Assembly (NCBI GenBank): GCA_035634255.1
Contig: DASQDI010000098.1
Span: 1-7,902 of the forward strand
Reading direction: 5' to 3'
Origin: DATLMR01 sp035634255
Lineage (GTDB): Bacteria; Acidobacteriota; Blastocatellia; UBA7656
DNA length: 7,902 nucleotides
How positions within the stretch are numbered: the stretch's first letter is position 1; the number at the start of each line of letters is the position of its first letter. Position numbers and translations under genes: made by a program. The notes under the pieces were generated by a model. The model was not told where the DNA came from and made no database searches. It saw nothing but the letters and a program-made list of their open reading frames with translations. This document shows, piece by piece, positions 1-6,327 of the stretch.

Positions 1-183
1 TAAACCCCCGCTCCTGATCTTCGATCCTGATAAAGCCGCGCCCGATCATCTCATCACCCGTACCGGCGCGGCCCCGCTGACGCTGAAAGTCGGGCCGGGG
101 GCTATAGGTGAACTAATCTCTTTTCACCTGTAGCCCCCGGCCCTGCCGATTGCCGGTCCCTCTCACCCTCGGTTTAATCGGTG
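1..183. other. Unassigned left flank, no confident gene
   Basis: This stretch lies downstream of the permease gene and contains one strong hairpin, described separately. A plus-strand frame is open from base 2 to a stop at 131-133 (43 codons, GC-rich third positions) and could be the last part of a gene that begins outside the window, but its final 14 codons lie inside the hairpin. A minus-strand frame starting at an ATG at 49 (beginning MIGRGFIRIED) stays open to the window edge and could equally be the start of a gene. The two overlap, neither matches a family I recognise, and the sequence alone does not decide between them. Confidence 0.5.
92..143. terminator. Long GC-rich hairpin, possible terminator or palindromic repeat
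   Basis: Bases 92-112 and 123-143 form a 21-bp stem around a 10-nt loop. The only imperfection is one position (T105 with G130) that is a G-U wobble in a plus-strand RNA but an A-C mismatch in a minus-strand RNA, so the stem folds better on the plus strand. No T-run follows on either strand, so it is not a classical intrinsic terminator. It lies about 40 nt past the stop of the minus-strand permease gene, where it could protect the mRNA 3' end or act as a tail-less terminator. A dispersed palindromic repeat is the alternative. Confidence 0.6.
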
Positions 184-2961
184 CTACTCATTGCGCAGAG
201 CGATCATCGGATCGACCCTCGCCGCCCGCCGCGCCGGAATCCAGCAGGCGAGCAAAGCGATTGCTATGAGCAGAGCGCCGACCACCGAGAAGGTCGTCGG
301 GTCGGTCGCCTCCACCCCGTAAAGCTGGCTCTGGACGACCTGCTTCAACAGAAGTGCCGCGACCGTGCCTATGACCACGCCGACCATCACCAGCTTCAAC
401 CCCTGCCAGATCACCAGCCTCAACACGTCGCCCGTTTGCGCGCCGAGCGCCATCCTGATGCCTATCTCGCCCGTGCGCTGCGCGACCGAGTAGGCCATGA
501 CCCCATACAGGCCAATCGCCGCTAGCAGTAGGGCGATCACCCCGAAGAAGCTCAGCAACGTCGCGAAGACGCGCTCCTGCGTCAGGGCCTCGCTCGCCTG
601 CGCCGTTTGGGTCGTGACCTCGGTGAGGGGCAGATTGCCGTCCACCTCGCGCACGGCCTGTCGCACGGCGGAGGTGAGGGCGGTCGGCTCGCCCGTGGCG
701 CGCAGGGCGAAGACCATCCTGCCAATCGACCCGCTCTCCTGAAGCCATGGCGTGTAGAGCAGGGGCTCGATGTCGTCGCGCTGGCTGTTGTACTTGGTGT
801 CGCGGGCGACGCCGATGATCTCTATCTTCCCCATCGTCTCGGCGTCGAACCCGACGCGCTTGCCTACGGGGTCCTCGCCGGGGAAGAATCTGCGCGCGAG
901 GGTTTCGCTGACGATTGCGACTCTGGGCGCGCGCTCGTCGTCCTTCTCGGTGAAGCCCCGGCCGCGCAGCAGGGGGATCTCCATCGCTTCCAGAAAGTTC
1001 TCGCGGATGATCTGCCTGTTGGTGAGGTGCTCGACGTCGGTCTGCGGGGTCTCGCCGGGCAGAATGAGCGAGGTGTTGTGCATGGTATTGGCGATCAGGG
1101 GAATGCGGGAGAAGGTGACCGCGTGCGCGCCGGGGATGGAGTCCAGCCGCGCGAACACGTCGCGGTAGAGTTGCACGAGGCGCTCTTTCTTGTAACCGCT
1201 CGCCCCCGGTTGCAGGGTGAACAGCAGCAGGTTCTCCTGATTGAACCCGACCTCGACCTGCTGAAGGTTCCGCACCGTGCGGACGAACAGCCCCGCCCCG
1301 ATCAGCAGCAGCAGGGACATCGCCACCTGAGCGACGACCAGGGCCTTGCTCAGCCGCGAACGCGACATGCCGCCCAGACTGCGGTTGCTCTCTTTGAGCG
1401 CCGTCGTCAGGTCGAGACTCGTCGCGCGCCACGCGGGGGCGAGGCCGAACAGCACGCCGGTCACCAACGAAATCGCTACGGTGAACCCGAGCACGCGCCA
1501 GTTCATGCTGTAGTCGATATCGGAAGGCAGGAAGCTGCTGCCCCGGTTGCCCAGGAAGGCCAGAGCGTCTTTGCCCCAGAGCGCGAAAAAGATTCCGGCC
1601 ACGCCGCCCATCGCCGACAGCAGTACGCTCTCGGTCAGCAGTTGCCGGATCAGGCGCCCGCGCCCCGCACCCACGGCCAGACGCAGGGTGATCTCGGAGC
1701 CGCGCAGAGCCGCGCGCGACAGCAGCAGGTTCGCGACGTTGGCGCACGCGATCAGCAGGACCATGACTACCACCCCGAACAGCATGTAGATGGTCGATGA
1801 ATAACCCCACCGCCGCTCCATCATCCCTCGGCTGCCGGAGAACGCGACCAGATTCGGGTAGTCTTTGGGCTCAAGCTGCGCCGGCTCGTTGTCCCTCCGC
1901 GGGGGCGGCATCAGCTCAAGGGCCAGAGATTGGAACTGACCGTTAAGGCTTTCGCGCGCCTGCTCGACGGTCGCGCCGGGTTTGAGCCTGCCCATGATAT
2001 GCAGCCACCACGACGCGGGCCGGTCCTGCCTGCCCATCATCGTCCTCTCGCCCGCCAGCACGGGCTCGAACGACAGGGGCACGAATAGGGCGGGGCGCGT
2101 GTCCACCTGCAAAGTGCCGGTGAACGAGGGCGGCGTGACGCCGACTATGGTGAAGCTGGTCTTGTTCAGGCTGATCTGTTTGCCGATGACCGCGGGGTCA
2201 GAGTTGAAACGCTCCTTCCAATACCTGTGGCTGAGCACCGCGACCGGGGAGGCCGAGGTGTTGTCGTCCTCCGGGGAGATCGTGCGGCCGACCGCGGCCG
2301 GCACCCCCAGCCCGGCGAAGTACCCTCCCGAAACGTACTGGCCGCCGAGCATCTCAGCCTGCCCGTCGTAAAGCACGTTCAAATCCCACAGGTTCGCGAA
2401 CGCGAAGAGGTCCGAGAGCGGGCCATCCTGCTCGCGAAAACGCTCGAAGATGCGGGGCTGAAATGACGAGCTGCCGCGCATGTCCGGGGGCAGCCAGCTC
2501 CCGGAGCCATAGCCGTTAATCCCGTTGGTCCTGAAGGCCCTGCCCGCCTTCCACTGAAACAGCACCAGACGCTCCGGCTCTTTCACCGGCAGGGTCTTCA
2601 GCAACACCGAATCGACCAGGCTGAACAGGGCCGTGTTCGCGCCGATGCCGAGGCCCAGAGACAGCACCGCGACGGAGGTGAATATGGGCGCCTTCCGCAT
2701 CATCCGCAGCCCGTAGCGAAGGTCCTGCCACAAGTCTTCGAGCCAGCGAAACCTGCGGATGTCGCGCGCCTGTTCCTTGACCTGCTCGACCCCGCCGAAG
2801 CTCCGCAGGGCCGCCAGCCGCGCCTCCTCCTTGCTCATCCCATCGGCGCAGTTCTGCTCGATCTCCTTCTCCAGATGAAAGCGCAGCTCGTCGTCGAGGT
2901 CGCGCTCCATCTCGTCCTTGCGAAACAGCGCGCGCAAACGTGTCACCATCCCGTTTAACAT
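184..2961 (-). CDS. ADOP-family ABC transporter permease (MacB/FtsX type, duplicated)
   Basis: A 925-residue inner-membrane protein of the acidobacterial duplicated orphan permease family. Residues about 1-85 form the charged cytoplasmic permease-prefix domain (ERDLDDELRFHLEKE; EEARLAALRSFGG). Two similar halves follow. The first has a membrane helix at about 94-120, a periplasmic MacB-type domain to about 340, and an FtsX core with helices near 388-412, 440-462 and 490-512. The second has a helix at about 540-562, a periplasmic domain to about 770, and helices near 800-825, 848-872 and 888-910. Matching half-ends, WRATSLDLTTALKE and ARRAARVDPMIALRNE, show the duplication. The start at 2961 is supported by AAGGAGG (2967-2973) 5 nt upstream. 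It follows the PadR gene by 16 nt and is surely co-transcribed. Related MacB proteins couple ATP hydrolysis to periplasmic movement in export, but no ATPase domain or ATPase gene is present here, hence 'orphan'; the substrate is unknown. Length and termini are normal and no frameshift is seen. Confidence 0.95.
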   Translation of the reverse strand: MLNGMVTRLRALFRKDEMERDLDDELRFHLEKEIEQNCADGMSKEEARLAALRSFGGVEQVKEQARDIRRFRWLEDLWQDLRYGLRMMRKAPIFTSVAVLSLGLGIGANTALFSLVDSVLLKTLPVKEPERLVLFQWKAGRAFRTNGINGYGSGSWLPPDMRGSSSFQPRIFERFREQDGPLSDLFAFANLWDLNVLYDGQAEMLGGQYVSGGYFAGLGVPAAVGRTISPEDDNTSASPVAVLSHRYWKERFNSDPAVIGKQISLNKTSFTIVGVTPPSFTGTLQVDTRPALFVPLSFEPVLAGERTMMGRQDRPASWWLHIMGRLKPGATVEQARESLNGQFQSLALELMPPPRRDNEPAQLEPKDYPNLVAFSGSRGMMERRWGYSSTIYMLFGVVVMVLLIACANVANLLLSRAALRGSEITLRLAVGAGRGRLIRQLLTESVLLSAMGGVAGIFFALWGKDALAFLGNRGSSFLPSDIDYSMNWRVLGFTVAISLVTGVLFGLAPAWRATSLDLTTALKESNRSLGGMSRSRLSKALVVAQVAMSLLLLIGAGLFVRTVRNLQQVEVGFNQENLLLFTLQPGASGYKKERLVQLYRDVFARLDSIPGAHAVTFSRIPLIANTMHNTSLILPGETPQTDVEHLTNRQIIRENFLEAMEIPLLRGRGFTEKDDERAPRVAIVSETLARRFFPGEDPVGKRVGFDAETMGKIEIIGVARDTKYNSQRDDIEPLLYTPWLQESGSIGRMVFALRATGEPTALTSAVRQAVREVDGNLPLTEVTTQTAQASEALTQERVFATLLSFFGVIALLLAAIGLYGVMAYSVAQRTGEIGIRMALGAQTGDVLRLVIWQGLKLVMVGVVIGTVAALLLKQVVQSQLYGVEATDPTTFSVVGALLIAIALLACWIPARRAARVDPMIALRNE

Positions 2962-2977
2962 TGCAGCCTCCTTACTC

Positions 2978-3310
2978 TCAGGCGGTCTCCAGAATTAACG
3001 AGACCGCCTGAGAGAATCGCTCCCAGGCTTCGGTCTCGGCGGCCAGCTGCCTCCGCCCGGCGGCCGTCAGCTTGTAATACTTGGCCCGGCGGTTGTTCTC
3101 GGAGGTGTCCCACTCCGAGCTTATCCACCCCTGCGCCTCCAGCCTGTAAAGCGCCGGGTAGAGCGAGCCCTGCCCGATGCGCAGAACGTCCTTCGACACC
3201 TGCTGAATCCTCTGCGAGATGTCCCACCCGTGGGTCGGCCCGCTCTGCAACGTCCTCAACACCAGGAGGTCGAGCGTCCCCTGTAGCATATCGTTCTTTG
3301 CCTTCTTCAT
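2978..3310 (-). CDS. PadR-family transcriptional regulator
   Basis: A 110-residue winged-helix DNA-binding protein, full length for the short PadR subfamily. The family signature is complete: LQGTLDLLVLRTL (9-21) and HGWDISQRI (27-35) in the first helices, QGSLYPALYRLE (47-58) as the recognition helix, GWISSEW (61-67) and SENNRRAKYYKLT (70-82) as the wing, then a C-terminal helix (about 86-108) that usually mediates dimerisation. The start is supported by AAGGAG (3315-3320) 4 nt before ATG. It is the first gene of a two-gene unit with the orphan permease, a pairing typical of Acidobacteriota. PadR proteins are mostly repressors that control their own operon and a neighbouring transporter, often released by a small hydrophobic ligand. 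Autoregulation here is inferred from a dyad overlapping its promoter; the ligand is unknown. Confidence 0.95.
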   Translation of the reverse strand: MKKAKNDMLQGTLDLLVLRTLQSGPTHGWDISQRIQQVSKDVLRIGQGSLYPALYRLEAQGWISSEWDTSENNRRAKYYKLTAAGRRQLAAETEAWERFSQAVSLILETA

Positions 3311-3339
3311 GTGACTCCTTTCGATAAACGACAGGAGAG

Positions 3340-3368
3340 AAGGTAGTCGATCTGTTGTCGATTGTCAA
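3340..3368 (-). promoter_or_regulatory. Putative sigma70-type promoter of the padR-ADOP unit
   Basis: On the minus strand there is a perfect -35 box TTGACA (3368 down to 3363), a 17-bp spacer and a weaker -10 box TACCTT (3345 down to 3340) that keeps the three most conserved positions. Transcription would start near 3333, giving a leader of about 23 nt before the PadR start codon. Confidence 0.6.
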
Positions 3369-3369
3369 C
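3346..3369. promoter_or_regulatory. Candidate PadR operator: imperfect dyad plus phased repeats
   Basis: Bases 3354-3369 (minus strand GTTGACAATCGACAAC) form a dyad with 6 of 8 positions matching between half-sites and the outer GTTG/CAAC perfect. The hexamer ATCGAC (minus strand) also occurs at 3357-3362 and 3346-3351, 11 bp apart, about one helical turn. Both elements sit inside the padR promoter, across the -35 box and spacer, where a bound dimer would block RNA polymerase. That PadR is the binder is inferred from position and family habit, not from a known consensus. Confidence 0.5.
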
Positions 3370-3388
3370 AAGAGAGTGGGAGTTGAAA

Positions 3389-3417
3389 TTGACTAGGCCG
3401 GTCCGGGTGGCTAGAAT
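3389..3417 (+). promoter_or_regulatory. Putative sigma70-type promoter of the copper monooxygenase unit
   Basis: TTGACT (3389-3394), a 17-bp spacer and TAGAAT (3412-3417) make a near-consensus promoter reading toward the gene at 3520. The start point would be near 3424, leaving an untranslated leader of about 95 nt. Its -35 box lies 20 bp from that of the divergent padR promoter, so a protein bound to the dyad at 3354-3369 would be close enough to influence both. Confidence 0.6.
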
Positions 3418-3475
3418 CTCCTCGCCAGTGGAGCAAGTCTTACTCGAAATCAATCCACCTGTAACTGATTAACCG

Positions 3476-3500
3476 GGGCCGGGGCGGGCTCAGCCGGCCC
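3476..3500 (+). promoter_or_regulatory. GC-rich hairpin in the 5' leader just before the ribosome binding site
   Basis: GGGCCGG (3476-3482) pairs with CCGGCCC (3494-3500) around an 11-nt loop. It ends 10 nt before the AGGAG ribosome binding site (3511-3515) of the GTG-started gene. It might affect leader stability or translation initiation. The region is so GC-rich that a chance stem of this size is plausible, and no riboswitch class is recognisable. Confidence 0.35.
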
Positions 3501-3519
3501 GGAACACGCGAGGAGAATC

Positions 3520-4761
3520 GTGAAAAGAACACGTTTTCTGCTGACCCTGTCAGGGGTGTTGTTCTGCATGGCGCTTGCCGGAGGCGCGTCAGGCTCGGCC
3601 TCGGACAAAAGTAACGCCGCGATAACTTTCAGTAAAGACGTGGCCCCGATCTTTTACAAGAACTGCATGAGCTGCCACAGGCAGGGCGAGATCGCCCCGA
3701 TGTCGCTCGTGACTTACAAAGAAGTGCGGCCGTGGGCGAAGGCGATCCGCGAGAAAGTCGTCACCCGCGCGATGCCCCCGTGGCACCCGGACCCGTCGGT
3801 CGGGCACTGGGTGAATGATCGCCGGATGAGCCAGAAGGAGATCGACACCGTCGTCAAGTGGGTGGACGCGGGGGCCAAAGAGGGCAACCCGAAAGACCTG
3901 CCGCCCATGCCGAAGTACTCTTCGGGCTGGCAGATCGGCGAACCGGACGTGATCTTTCACATGCCCGCGGAGTACACCGTCCCGGCGCAGGGCGAGGTCG
4001 CGTATCAGTACTTCCGCGTGCCGACGAATTTCAAAGAGGACCGCTACGTCCGGGCGATGGAGGCCCGCGCGGGCAACCTCGCGGTCGTCCACCACATAGT
4101 TATTTACGTCCGCGAGCCGGGGCAGAAACGGTCGAAGAGGCTCGACCTGGGCGAGGGCCTTCTGGGGGCCCTGTCCCCCGGCCAGACCCCGTTCATCGCC
4201 CAGCCGGGGACGGCGAAACTGATCAAGGCGGGCTCGGAACTCATATTCCAGCTGCACTACACGCCCAACGGCACGGAGACGAAGGACCGGTCTTACGTCG
4301 GGTTGATCTTCGCCAAGGAGCCCGTGAAGAAGGTGATCACGACGACGGCGGCCTTCGACGTGAGGTTCGTGATCCCGCCCGGCGCGCCCAATCACGAAGT
4401 TAAGGCGAGCTACGAGTTCGAGCAGGACTCGCAGATCATAAGCTTCATGCCTCACATGCACCTGCGCGGGAAAGACATCACGTACAAAGCCACCTACCCC
4501 GACGGGCGGTCGGAGACCCTGCTTTATATCCCGCGCTACAACTTCAACTGGCAGGTCTACTATTACCCGAAGCGCGCTCTGGACATGCCGAAAGGCACGC
4601 GGATCGAAGTCGTCGCGCACTATGACAATTCCGCGAACAATCGCCTCAACCCCGACCCCGCGAAGGAGGTCCGCTTCGGCGAGCAGACGTGGGACGAGAT
4701 GATGAACGGCTTCTTCGACTACGTGGTGGCCGCCCCGCAGGCTGGCGACAGGTCGCGGTAG
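3520..4761 (+). CDS. Secreted cytochrome c / PHM-like copper type II monooxygenase fusion
   Basis: A 413-residue protein with a probable Sec signal peptide (KRTR, then a hydrophobic core to about residue 24; no lipobox), so it should act outside the cytoplasmic membrane. Residues about 33-125 form a small c-type heme domain with CMSCH at 49-53 and a Met (61 or 85) as possible sixth ligand. The remainder resembles the peptidylglycine/dopamine-beta monooxygenase fold, and each copper ligand type has a counterpart: HH 191-192 (VVHHIVIY) and H246 (FQLHYTPN) for the first copper, H312 and H314 (PHMHLRGK) and M394 (DEMMN) for the second. It is therefore probably active, hydroxylating an unknown substrate with O2; the attached heme may supply the electrons that ascorbate supplies in animals (inference). 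The start is GTG with AGGAG (3511-3515) 4 nt upstream. It leads a two-gene unit with the DUF4190-pilin gene, 23 nt downstream, and diverges from padR. Related proteins are sometimes annotated merely as cytochrome c or as hypothetical. Confidence 0.85.
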   Translation: MKRTRFLLTLSGVLFCMALAGGASGSASDKSNAAITFSKDVAPIFYKNCMSCHRQGEIAPMSLVTYKEVRPWAKAIREKVVTRAMPPWHPDPSVGHWVNDRRMSQKEIDTVVKWVDAGAKEGNPKDLPPMPKYSSGWQIGEPDVIFHMPAEYTVPAQGEVAYQYFRVPTNFKEDRYVRAMEARAGNLAVVHHIVIYVREPGQKRSKRLDLGEGLLGALSPGQTPFIAQPGTAKLIKAGSELIFQLHYTPNGTETKDRSYVGLIFAKEPVKKVITTTAAFDVRFVIPPGAPNHEVKASYEFEQDSQIISFMPHMHLRGKDITYKATYPDGRSETLLYIPRYNFNWQVYYYPKRALDMPKGTRIEVVAHYDNSANNRLNPDPAKEVRFGEQTWDEMMNGFFDYVVAAPQAGDRSR

Positions 4762-4784
4762 GGGCGGCCCGAACAGGTGACGAC

Positions 4785-5492
4785 ATGGATGGCTCGGGAG
4801 ATTTCATACCGGCTTACAGCGGCACGCCCCCTCAGTCCGCGGACACCCGCCGGAATGGGCTGGCGGTTGCCTCCCTGGCGCTCGGCGTGGTGAGCCTCTT
4901 CACGTGCGGCCTCCTGGGGGTCGGGGCGATTGCCGGGTGCATTCTCGGGATAGTCGCCCTCAGCAAAATCAGGAAGTACCCGGCGGAATTCACGGGGACC
5001 GGGTTCGCGATAGCCGGGATCGTCACGAGCCTCGTCTCTTTCGTCCCCGGCCTCATCGCCGCCATAGCCATCCCCAACCTGCTCGCGTCTCAGCAATACG
5101 CAAGAGAGAGGGCCGCGCTTTTCGAGGTGAAGGCCATCTGTAGAGCGCAGCTCCAGTACTCATCCGGCAAAGGCAAGGGGAGGTACGCCGACTTGCAAAC
5201 TTTAGGCGCGGAGGGGCTCATCGACGCGGGCCTCGCTTCGGGCGAGGCGGGAGGCTATCAGTTTAAGGCCGAGCCGCTGAACCAGGCGGGAATGCCCCCC
5301 ATGTTCGACGTGACGGCGAAGCCCGTTCAAACGGGCAGATTCGGCACGGGCAACCGCTCCTTTTATTCAAACGAAACCTACCTGATTTACGAGGCCGAAG
5401 GCGGGAAGCCTCCGTCAACGACCCTGAAGGACCGCGTGCCAAAGAACGGCCGCTACGCGGGCGATGGTGGATTGGTTACCGGTATCGATTAA
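4785..5492 (+). CDS. DUF4190 membrane protein fused to a type IV pilin-like C-terminal domain
   Basis: A 235-residue protein. After a short polar N-terminus come two hydrophobic segments (about 24-60 and 70-97) matching the DUF4190 pattern (NGLAVASLALGVVSLFTCG; GTGFAIAGIVTSLVSF). The second runs directly into AAIAIPNLLAS (92-102), which is the end of the helix in acidobacterial pilins, and is followed by a pilin-like globular part: YADLQTLGAEGLID (134-147), GYQFKAEP (157-164) and RSFYSNETYLIY (191-202). The usual prepilin leader with its peptidase site and conserved Glu is absent, so it is probably a membrane-held pilin-fold protein rather than a processed pilin. I chose ATG 4785 because AGGTGA (4775-4780) precedes it and the DUF4190 pattern follows; the in-frame ATG at 4689 lies inside the upstream gene. 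The 23-nt gap suggests co-transcription with the copper monooxygenase. Function is unknown; a pseudopilin-like role or a sensor/adaptor role is possible. Confidence 0.8.
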   Translation: MDGSGDFIPAYSGTPPQSADTRRNGLAVASLALGVVSLFTCGLLGVGAIAGCILGIVALSKIRKYPAEFTGTGFAIAGIVTSLVSFVPGLIAAIAIPNLLASQQYARERAALFEVKAICRAQLQYSSGKGKGRYADLQTLGAEGLIDAGLASGEAGGYQFKAEPLNQAGMPPMFDVTAKPVQTGRFGTGNRSFYSNETYLIYEAEGGKPPSTTLKDRVPKNGRYAGDGGLVTGID

Positions 5493-5494
5493 AC

Positions 5495-5541
5495 GAAGCG
5501 CGCGGCGGTTCACACGCTCGTGATGAACCGCCGCGCGCTTC
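5495..5541. terminator. Perfect 18-bp hairpin between convergent genes, likely bidirectional terminator
   Basis: Bases 5495-5512 and 5524-5541 are perfect inverted complements. The 11-nt centre can add three more pairs (CAC 5513-5515 with GTG 5520-5522), leaving a 4-nt loop. It starts 2 nt after the stop of the DUF4190-pilin gene and lies about 22 nt past the stop of the minus-strand glycosyltransferase. The plus strand has no T-tract after it; the minus strand has only a short GTTTAAT. Position and strength suggest termination or 3'-end protection for both units. Confidence 0.75.
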
Positions 5542-5562
5542 AGCGCTGCTCTGTCTGACGAT

Positions 5563-6303
5563 TTAATACCGGACTGCGAGACCTTGCTGGTACGCCTGCC
5601 GCTCCGCCCTGAGCTCCTGATTCAGCCGCAACCGGAACTGCACTAGGTCTCGGAAGGCCCTGACGATGACCTTGAAATTGGCTCCCGTGGCCGCTCCCGA
5701 GGTGCGCGGGAGGTGAGTGAGGGGCTCTTCGGCGATGGTGAACCCTCGGGCGCGCGCGCCGGCCAGCATCTCCGTGTCGATCATCGCGCCGTCCGAGACT
5801 ATGTTTACCTGAGACAGGATCCCGCGCCTGAATACTTTGAACCCGCAATCGATGTCTCGGCAGAGGTCGCCCAGAAACAGCCTCACGACCATCTTCCAGC
5901 CGAAGGCGTTGAGCTTGCGGATGACGTTGTCCTGCCGGTCGGCCCGGTACCCGCAAACGATGTCGGCCTCTCTTATCCGGTTCAGGAGCAGCTCGACCTC
6001 TTCGAAGACGAACTGCCTGTCGGCGGGAAAGAACGCTATCAAATCTTTCGTGGCGGCGGCGAACCCCGCTTTCAAAGCCCCCCCGTACCCGCGGTTGGGG
6101 AAGTGCTCCACGACCCGCATGTTGGGGACGCGCAGGGCGAGCTCGCGGGCGACTTCGCCCGTGCGGTCGGTGCTGCCATCGTTGACCAGAATGATCTCGT
6201 GGTCTATGCCCATCTGCCGGGCCACGGCTGAAACTTCATTCACGGCCTGCTCGACGTTGGCCTCTTCGTTGTAAGCGGGAAGAACGATTGAAAGACTTGA
6301 CAT
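5563..6303 (-). CDS. Family 2 glycosyltransferase, DPM1-like polyprenyl-phosphate sugar transferase
   Basis: A 246-residue cytoplasmic enzyme of the GT2 (GT-A fold) family, close in plan to dolichol-phosphate mannose synthase: it should move a sugar from a nucleotide donor to a polyprenyl phosphate. Visible motifs are LPAYNEE (8-14), NDGSTD (41-46) for nucleotide binding, NRGYGGALKAG (70-80), PADRQF (93-98) at the metal site, and DIDCGFKVF (150-158). At the metal site the usual DxD-type first Asp is Pro, while D95 and Q97 remain. There is no C-terminal membrane segment, so it resembles the short soluble type; the last 30 residues are charged. The start has GGAGGG (6311-6316) 7 nt upstream. 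It lies 24 nt after the GT-C gene and is probably co-transcribed, suggesting that it makes the lipid-linked sugar that partner uses. Which sugar is transferred cannot be told. Confidence 0.92.
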   Translation of the reverse strand: MSSLSIVLPAYNEEANVEQAVNEVSAVARQMGIDHEIILVNDGSTDRTGEVARELALRVPNMRVVEHFPNRGYGGALKAGFAAATKDLIAFFPADRQFVFEEVELLLNRIREADIVCGYRADRQDNVIRKLNAFGWKMVVRLFLGDLCRDIDCGFKVFRRGILSQVNIVSDGAMIDTEMLAGARARGFTIAEEPLTHLPRTSGAATGANFKVIVRAFRDLVQFRLRLNQELRAERQAYQQGLAVRY

Positions 6304-6327
6304 GATTACACCCTCCGACGCCCCTCG

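Noticed and set aside
2..133. Possible C-terminal fragment of a plus-strand gene (43 codons)
   Set aside because: It is open and has GC-rich third positions, but matches no family I recognise, its end overlaps the hairpin at 92-143, and an opposite-strand frame is equally open. Noted in the flank description only.
146..181. Short inverted repeat CCGATT ... AATCGG after the permease stop
   Set aside because: It has only six pairs with a 24-nt centre and no further pairing of note; easily due to chance.
607..1800. Long plus-strand open frame (397 codons) opposite the permease gene
   Set aside because: It is antisense to the clearly homologous ADOP permease. Its product is rich in Arg, Gln, Glu and Gly with no domain pattern, as expected for a shadow frame in GC-rich DNA.
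188..1810. Long minus-strand open frame (540 codons) overlapping the permease gene
   Set aside because: It is in another frame of the same strand, gives a low-complexity Arg/Ala/Gly/Pro-rich product, and the true frame shows the complete permease.
3589..4620. Minus-strand open frame (343 codons) opposite the copper monooxygenase
   Set aside because: The plus frame carries a signal peptide, the heme motif and all copper ligands. The antisense product is Arg/Val/His/Asp-rich without motifs.
4689..4784. Upstream in-frame ATG extending the DUF4190-pilin protein by 32 residues
   Set aside because: The extension overlaps the end of the monooxygenase gene, is Arg/Gly-rich like a shadow frame, and the ATG at 4785 has its own AGGTGA ribosome site.
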